DNA from: Acidithiobacillus sp.
GTDB taxonomy: Bacteria > Pseudomonadota > Gammaproteobacteria > Acidithiobacillales > Acidithiobacillaceae
Direction: 5' to 3'
Assembly (NCBI GenBank): GCA_028065135.1
Contig: JAPTWR010000212.1
Location: forward strand, 1-8,138
DNA length: 8,138 nt
Notes under the pieces: model-generated
Seen by the model: only the letters and a program-made list of their open reading frames with translations
Databases searched by the model: none
What the model was told of the DNA's origin: nothing
Shown: positions 5,782-8,138 of the stretch, piece by piece
Layout: the number at the start of each line of letters is the position of its first letter
How positions within the stretch are numbered: the stretch's first letter is position 1
Program-made: the position numbers and the translations under genes

Positions 5782-6210
5782 AGCATACCTGTCCATGAGA
5801 TGACGCTGAATCACGGCCTGCCAGTCCGCCTTGTCGATGGTTGCTTCCAGTAGTTTGGCTGTAATGGTGGAACCCAGATCTCGCCGCTGGTCATCCACCA
5901 GCATGACGTTGCTGCGAGGAAATCCCGTTCGGAGATAATGGATCTGTCCAGACGCGCCTTCCATCCGCCAGTCCCACCCCAGGGTGATGATGGGCGCCGT
6001 CTCGCTGACCCATTCGGTATAACCGGAAATGTGTGTCTGACTGGCCCCTTCGTGAAGAGGTGGGTATTCATCGTGGTCCAAGTCGGACAAAAGATGTACC
6101 AGAGGAATCGCCTGAAACTGTTCCAGTGTCAGGCGCACATAACCATCGGGAGACAACCTCATGAATCCACGCCCTTGCGGCTTTGCCGCGATTTCATTCT
6201 GCACTGTCAT
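5779..6210 (-). CDS. RsaM-like quorum-sensing modulator (orf3 of the afe locus)
   Basis: This 143-residue soluble protein sits between luxI and luxR genes, the position of RsaM/TofM-type proteins in Pseudomonas and Burkholderia and of orf3 in the A. ferrooxidans afe locus. Notable segments are G-Y-T-E-W-V (63-68), a tryptophan-rich I-T-L-G-W-D-W (75-81) and LVDDQRRDLGS; G...EW and GWDW look like what I recall of that family. RsaM proteins lower AHL output by an incompletely understood route and have no known DNA-binding domain; none is seen here. ATG 6210 has only a weak ribosome site. The gene points the same way as afeI and is likely co-transcribed, while afeR diverges. Assignment to RsaM is by context and partial motif memory. 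Confidence 0.7.
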   Translation of the reverse strand: MTVQNEIAAKPQGRGFMRLSPDGYVRLTLEQFQAIPLVHLLSDLDHDEYPPLHEGASQTHISGYTEWVSETAPIITLGWDWRMEGASGQIHYLRTGFPRSNVMLVDDQRRDLGSTITAKLLEATIDKADWQAVIQRHLMDRYA

Positions 6211-6244
6211 GATCGCCCGCCAGGAAAATCCGGATAGGAACAGG

Positions 6245-6271
6245 CTACCGAATCATTCCATGATGCGGTAG
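6245..6271. repeat. Imperfect 27-bp dyad in the orf3/afeR intergenic region
   Basis: CTACCG-A-ATCAT-TCC-ATGAT-G-CGGTAG is a 12-bp inverted repeat with one A/G mismatch and a 3-base centre. It abuts the lux-box-like site and lies in the probable leader or promoter of orf3. It could be an operator for a second protein or a leader hairpin. Confidence 0.5.
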
Positions 6272-6288
6272 TGTCAACCCTGACAGGT
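6269..6288. promoter_or_regulatory. Lux-box-like site between orf3 and afeR
   Basis: The minus strand reads ACCTGTCAGGGTTGACACTA. Its first half (ACCTGT) equals the classic lux-box half-site and the second half is degenerate. The core TGTCA-N4-TGACA (6272-6285) has the same geometry as the core of the afeI palindrome (5760-5773). Lying between divergent genes, it could control orf3-afeI, afeR or both. A minus-strand TTGACA (6277-6272) and plus-strand TACGAT (6295-6300) are possible promoter pieces, but neither promoter is convincing in full. Confidence 0.55.
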
Positions 6289-6365
6289 TAATTATACGAT
6301 ATCTGCGGTGGGTCACTGTTGGCGGTGATATGGTGATGGTTTTTCGCGATCTCGCCCTACCCGGA

Positions 6366-6372
6366 AAGGAGG
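6366..6372 (+). promoter_or_regulatory. Strong Shine-Dalgarno pointing to a TTG start for afeR
   Basis: AAGGAGG is followed after AAAGC by TTG at 6378. The upstream in-frame ATG codons (6330, 6336) have no comparable ribosome site. Confidence 0.55.
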
Positions 6373-6377
6373 AAAGC

Positions 6378-7091
6378 TTGGACCCCTGGCAGGCAGACAT
6401 CCTGCAGTCATTCCAGTCCATCGACTGCGAACGGCAGGTGTTAACGATGGCGACCGAACTGGCGCGCAAGCTGGAATTCGATTACTGTGCCTATGGCTTA
6501 CGCATGCCGCTTCCGCTTGTGCGTCCCAAAACTGCCATGTTCAGCAACTATCCTGCGATTTGGCAGGCTAGATATCAGGCGCGGGGATACCAGGACATCG
6601 ACCCCACAGTACGGCTCGCCATGTGCTCGCCGTCTCCCATTATTTGGTCCGATGATCTGTTTGCGCCTGCACCCGAGCTATGGGAGGAGGCTCGTTCATT
6701 TGGCCTGCAGGCTGGGCTGGCTCACTCTTGCCGTGATGCCAGCGGTATAGGTGGAATGTTTACCCTGGCGCGCTCTGGAGAAATCGTCACAACGACAGAA
6801 TGGCAAGCAAAGGCCTGTCATATCTTGTGGCTGGTCCAGGCCATCCATTTCTGTATGGTCCGCGTTGTCGCCCCTAAACTCTTGCCGGAGACTACCGTAC
6901 ACTTATCTCGCCGGGAGGTGGAGGTGCTGCGCTGGACCGGCGAGGGCAAGACCTCCGGCGAAATTGCCAATATTCTTAATATCACGGAACGCACGGTCAA
7001 TTTTCATATCGGCAAGGCCATGGTCAAGCTGAGTGCCGTTAACAAGACCTCCGCCGTATTACGAGCGGCGATGATCGGGTTGCTGTCGTGA
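6378..7091 (+). CDS. afeR: LuxR-family AHL-responsive transcription regulator, AfeR-like
   Basis: With the TTG start the protein has 237 residues. From ATG 6330 it would have 253. The TTG is preferred for its ribosome site and because DPWQADILQSFQSI then aligns with the usual LuxR/SdiA N-terminus. The autoinducer domain keeps the family residues (numbered from TTG): W62 and Y66 in YPAIWQARY, D75-P76 in Q-D-I-D-P, W90 in I-I-W-S-D and a glycine in the GIGG region. The C-terminal ~65 residues form a GerE/LuxR helix-turn-helix (LSRREVEVLRWTGEGKTSGE, then TERTVNFH). Upon binding the AfeI signal it should bind lux-box sites and act on afeI/orf3. It is divergent from orf3 and followed by IS110 material starting within a few tens of bases. 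The gene is complete to a normal C-terminus. Confidence 0.92.
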   Translation: MDPWQADILQSFQSIDCERQVLTMATELARKLEFDYCAYGLRMPLPLVRPKTAMFSNYPAIWQARYQARGYQDIDPTVRLAMCSPSPIIWSDDLFAPAPELWEEARSFGLQAGLAHSCRDASGIGGMFTLARSGEIVTTTEWQAKACHILWLVQAIHFCMVRVVAPKLLPETTVHLSRREVEVLRWTGEGKTSGEIANILNITERTVNFHIGKAMVKLSAVNKTSAVLRAAMIGLLS

Positions 7092-7363
7092 TTTCCCCAA
7101 ATAGGGGTTCTAACGTCCATTGCGACTCGCGCCACCCCGGAGAATGAAAGAGAATGGGAGCGGGTGGCGGCGGATTGAGACCGCGCGAAATTTTGGTGAC
7201 TTGATCCCGTTTCTAACGTGACCCGCCGGGCCGACTCGTACCCCGGATTGCCTCCATGAGAGCGCACATTAAGAGGACCGCCTGTGGCTTGCTGCAGGCA
7301 GGTTGATTCGGCATCGGCATCCGTCGCCTCCCACGTTTTCAGTATAGATGGAGAGGAAAGCCA
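7092..7363 (+). mobile_element. Noncoding left-end region of an IS110-family element
   Basis: No gene is seen in this stretch. In the IS110 group a noncoding left end of roughly this size precedes the transposase gene. The exact outer boundary cannot be fixed, since these elements lack obvious terminal repeats. A small CCCC-AAATA-GGGG inverted repeat at 7096-7108 follows afeR but lacks a T-run, so it is a poor terminator. Three stronger stems lie further in (see the ncRNA entry). Confidence 0.45.
7131..7363 (+). ncRNA. Candidate IS110 bridge-RNA region
   Basis: IS110-group elements encode a structured bridge RNA between the left end and the transposase. Here there are three inverted repeats in a row: CGCCACCC/GGGTGGCG (7131-7138 with 7163-7170, 24-base loop), CCGGG/CCCGG (7226-7230 with 7242-7246, 11-base loop) and GCCTG/CAGGC (7280-7284 with 7295-7299, 10-base interior). 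A 5' stem followed by looped hairpins is the general bridge-RNA plan. RNA ends, loops and target guides were not derived. The call rests on family knowledge plus these stems. Confidence 0.35.
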
Positions 7364-7891
7364 ATGGAACTGAAACCCATTTTTCAACGTGTGATCGGCC
7401 TGGATATTCATCAGGCACAAGTCACGGCCTGTGCCATCATTGGTAACCCGGATGGCACTGTGGAGGTAGAGCGCCGTCAGTTTGGCAGCTTCAAGAAAGA
7501 CCGCCGGGCCTTGGCGGATTGGTGTGCGACCTGGCAGCCGGATGCAGTGGTCATGGAGAGTACCGGGATTTACTGGAAAAGTCCCTATGCGGCTTTGGAG
7601 CAGGTCGGCATTCGTGCCCAGGTCGTCAATGCCCGTCACGTCAAACAGGTGCCCGGGCGCAAAACCGATGTTGGCGATGCGGAATGGCTGGCCATGCTGG
7701 CGCGCGCGGGCTTGTTACGCGGTTCCTTTGTCCCGCCGGCGCCACTGCGGGAATTACGCTTGATTGCCCGCCAACGCCAGAAGTTGGTCGGCATGCTGGC
7801 CTCCGAAAAGAACCGGCTACACAAGGCGCTGATTCAGGAGGCCACTCCCCAGGAGGTACTATCCCTGGCGAGCCATCGCCTCAAGACCTGA
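7364..7891 (+). pseudogene. IS110-family transposase, C-terminally truncated
   Basis: The 175-residue frame starts at ATG 7364 with AGAGGA 8 bases upstream. It contains the full N-terminal DEDD (RuvC-like) set: D14 in V-I-G-L-D-I-H, E65 in V-M-E-S-T-G-I-Y-W, and D102/D105 in K-T-D-V-G-D-A-E-W-L-A. It then has RELRLIARQRQKLVGM and the start of the coiled-coil linker (EKNRLHKAL). IS110 transposases usually exceed 300 residues and need the C-terminal Transposase_20 domain with its catalytic serine. That half is absent because homology ends around SLASHRLK and a stop follows two codons later. A deletion or recombination near 7885 probably removed the rest with the right end. The protein should be inactive on its own. 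Confidence 0.85.
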
Positions 7892-7989
7892 CAAAGCACC
7901 CCACTGAAATCAGGTGTTCCATAGACAGATTCAAGGCGTAAAATCCAACATAGGTACAACATAATGGTGAAACATGATAAAAACTGTTG

Positions 7990-8011
7990 TTTAATAAAAT
8001 GTTTTATTAAA
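7990..8011. repeat. 22-bp A+T palindrome
   Basis: TTTAATAAAA and TTTTATTAAA are perfect inverted copies around TG. It may be an operator or a weak bidirectional element. No gene next to it is visible to assign it to. Confidence 0.55.
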
Positions 8012-8019
8012 TACACGTC

Positions 8020-8041
8020 CAGTCGAGCATCGGCGCGACTG
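8020..8041. repeat. Hairpin-forming inverted repeat
   Basis: CAGTCGAGC and GCGCGACTG pair with one A/G mismatch around an ATCG loop. No T-run follows on either strand, so a terminator role is not supported. Confidence 0.45.
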
Positions 8042-8138
8042 ATATCACTTTATCAATGGCCTCTGTTGAATTTATCATCGTATACCGGTTGTTTTAAATC
8101 CATTTGGCGCTATTGTAGGCGCGAATTTCACATACTGC

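Larger units (their letters stand above)
7892..8138. other. A+T-rich stretch without a recognisable gene
   Basis: After the transposase breakpoint no coding frame has family-like content or a supported start. The sequence changes abruptly to A+T-rich. It holds the two inverted repeats listed separately. Confidence 0.5.

Noticed and set aside
7094..7109. CCCC-AAATA-GGGG after afeR as a terminator
   Set aside because: The stem is only 4 bp and is followed by TTCT rather than a T-run.
7004..7639. 211-codon minus-strand open frame
   Set aside because: It is antisense to the end of afeR and to the IS110 transposase, has no family features, and crosses an IS boundary.
7834..8016. 60-codon minus-strand frame at the right end
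   Set aside because: It overlaps the IS110 transposase antisense and has no ribosome site or recognisable content. It probably arises by chance.
1..8138. CRISPR array, tRNA or rRNA genes
   Set aside because: No regularly spaced direct repeats, cloverleaf-like segments or rRNA-like stretches were seen.

Overview
The window looks like an accessory island from an acidophilic gammaproteobacterial-type genome, most likely Acidithiobacillus or a close relative. The main reason is the three-gene order on the right: a luxI-type synthase, a small RsaM-like gene ('orf3') and a luxR-type gene on the opposite strand. This matches the afeI-orf3-afeR quorum-sensing locus known from Acidithiobacillus ferrooxidans. 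The organism is inferred from gene recognition, not from a search. The left half is visibly richer in A+T than the right half, and insertion-sequence (IS) wreckage lies at both edges and in the middle. This suggests a mosaic, transferred region.

Left to right: (1) positions 1-120 are the 3' end of an IS3-family element, inserted inside an acyl-AMP ligase gene whose first ~96 codons remain (121-409, minus strand). (2) Positions 406-4660 are a compact minus-strand operon. In transcription order it encodes a DRE-TIM (HMG-CoA lyase/homocitrate synthase-like) enzyme, a YhdH/AcuI-like enoyl-CoA reductase, an acyl carrier protein, a ferritin-fold diiron enzyme resembling acyl-ACP desaturases, an AcpS-type phosphopantetheinyl transferase, a hot-dog thioesterase and the broken ligase. 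Start/stop overlaps tie most of these together. (3) Positions 4749-5015 are a decayed IS3-family transposase relic on the plus strand. (4) Positions 5123-7091 are the quorum-sensing module. (5) From 7092 there is the noncoding left part and the truncated transposase of an IS110-family element, then about 250 bases without a recognisable gene.

The seven operon genes form a self-contained, ACP-tethered acyl pathway: carrier, enzyme to activate it, ligase to load it, condensation or cleavage enzyme, reductase, diiron oxidation and release. Nothing in it is a classical ketosynthase or NRPS module, so the product cannot be read from the sequence. It lies on the same strand as, and downstream of, afeI, so quorum control is an attractive but unproven idea. 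The IS3 insertion in the ligase probably impairs the pathway in this strain.

Two sites in the quorum module share the symmetrical core TGTCA-N4-TGACA. One is centred ~70 bases upstream of the afeI start inside a perfect 30-bp palindrome. The other lies in the divergent orf3/afeR intergenic region. They are the best candidates for the AfeR operator (lux box).
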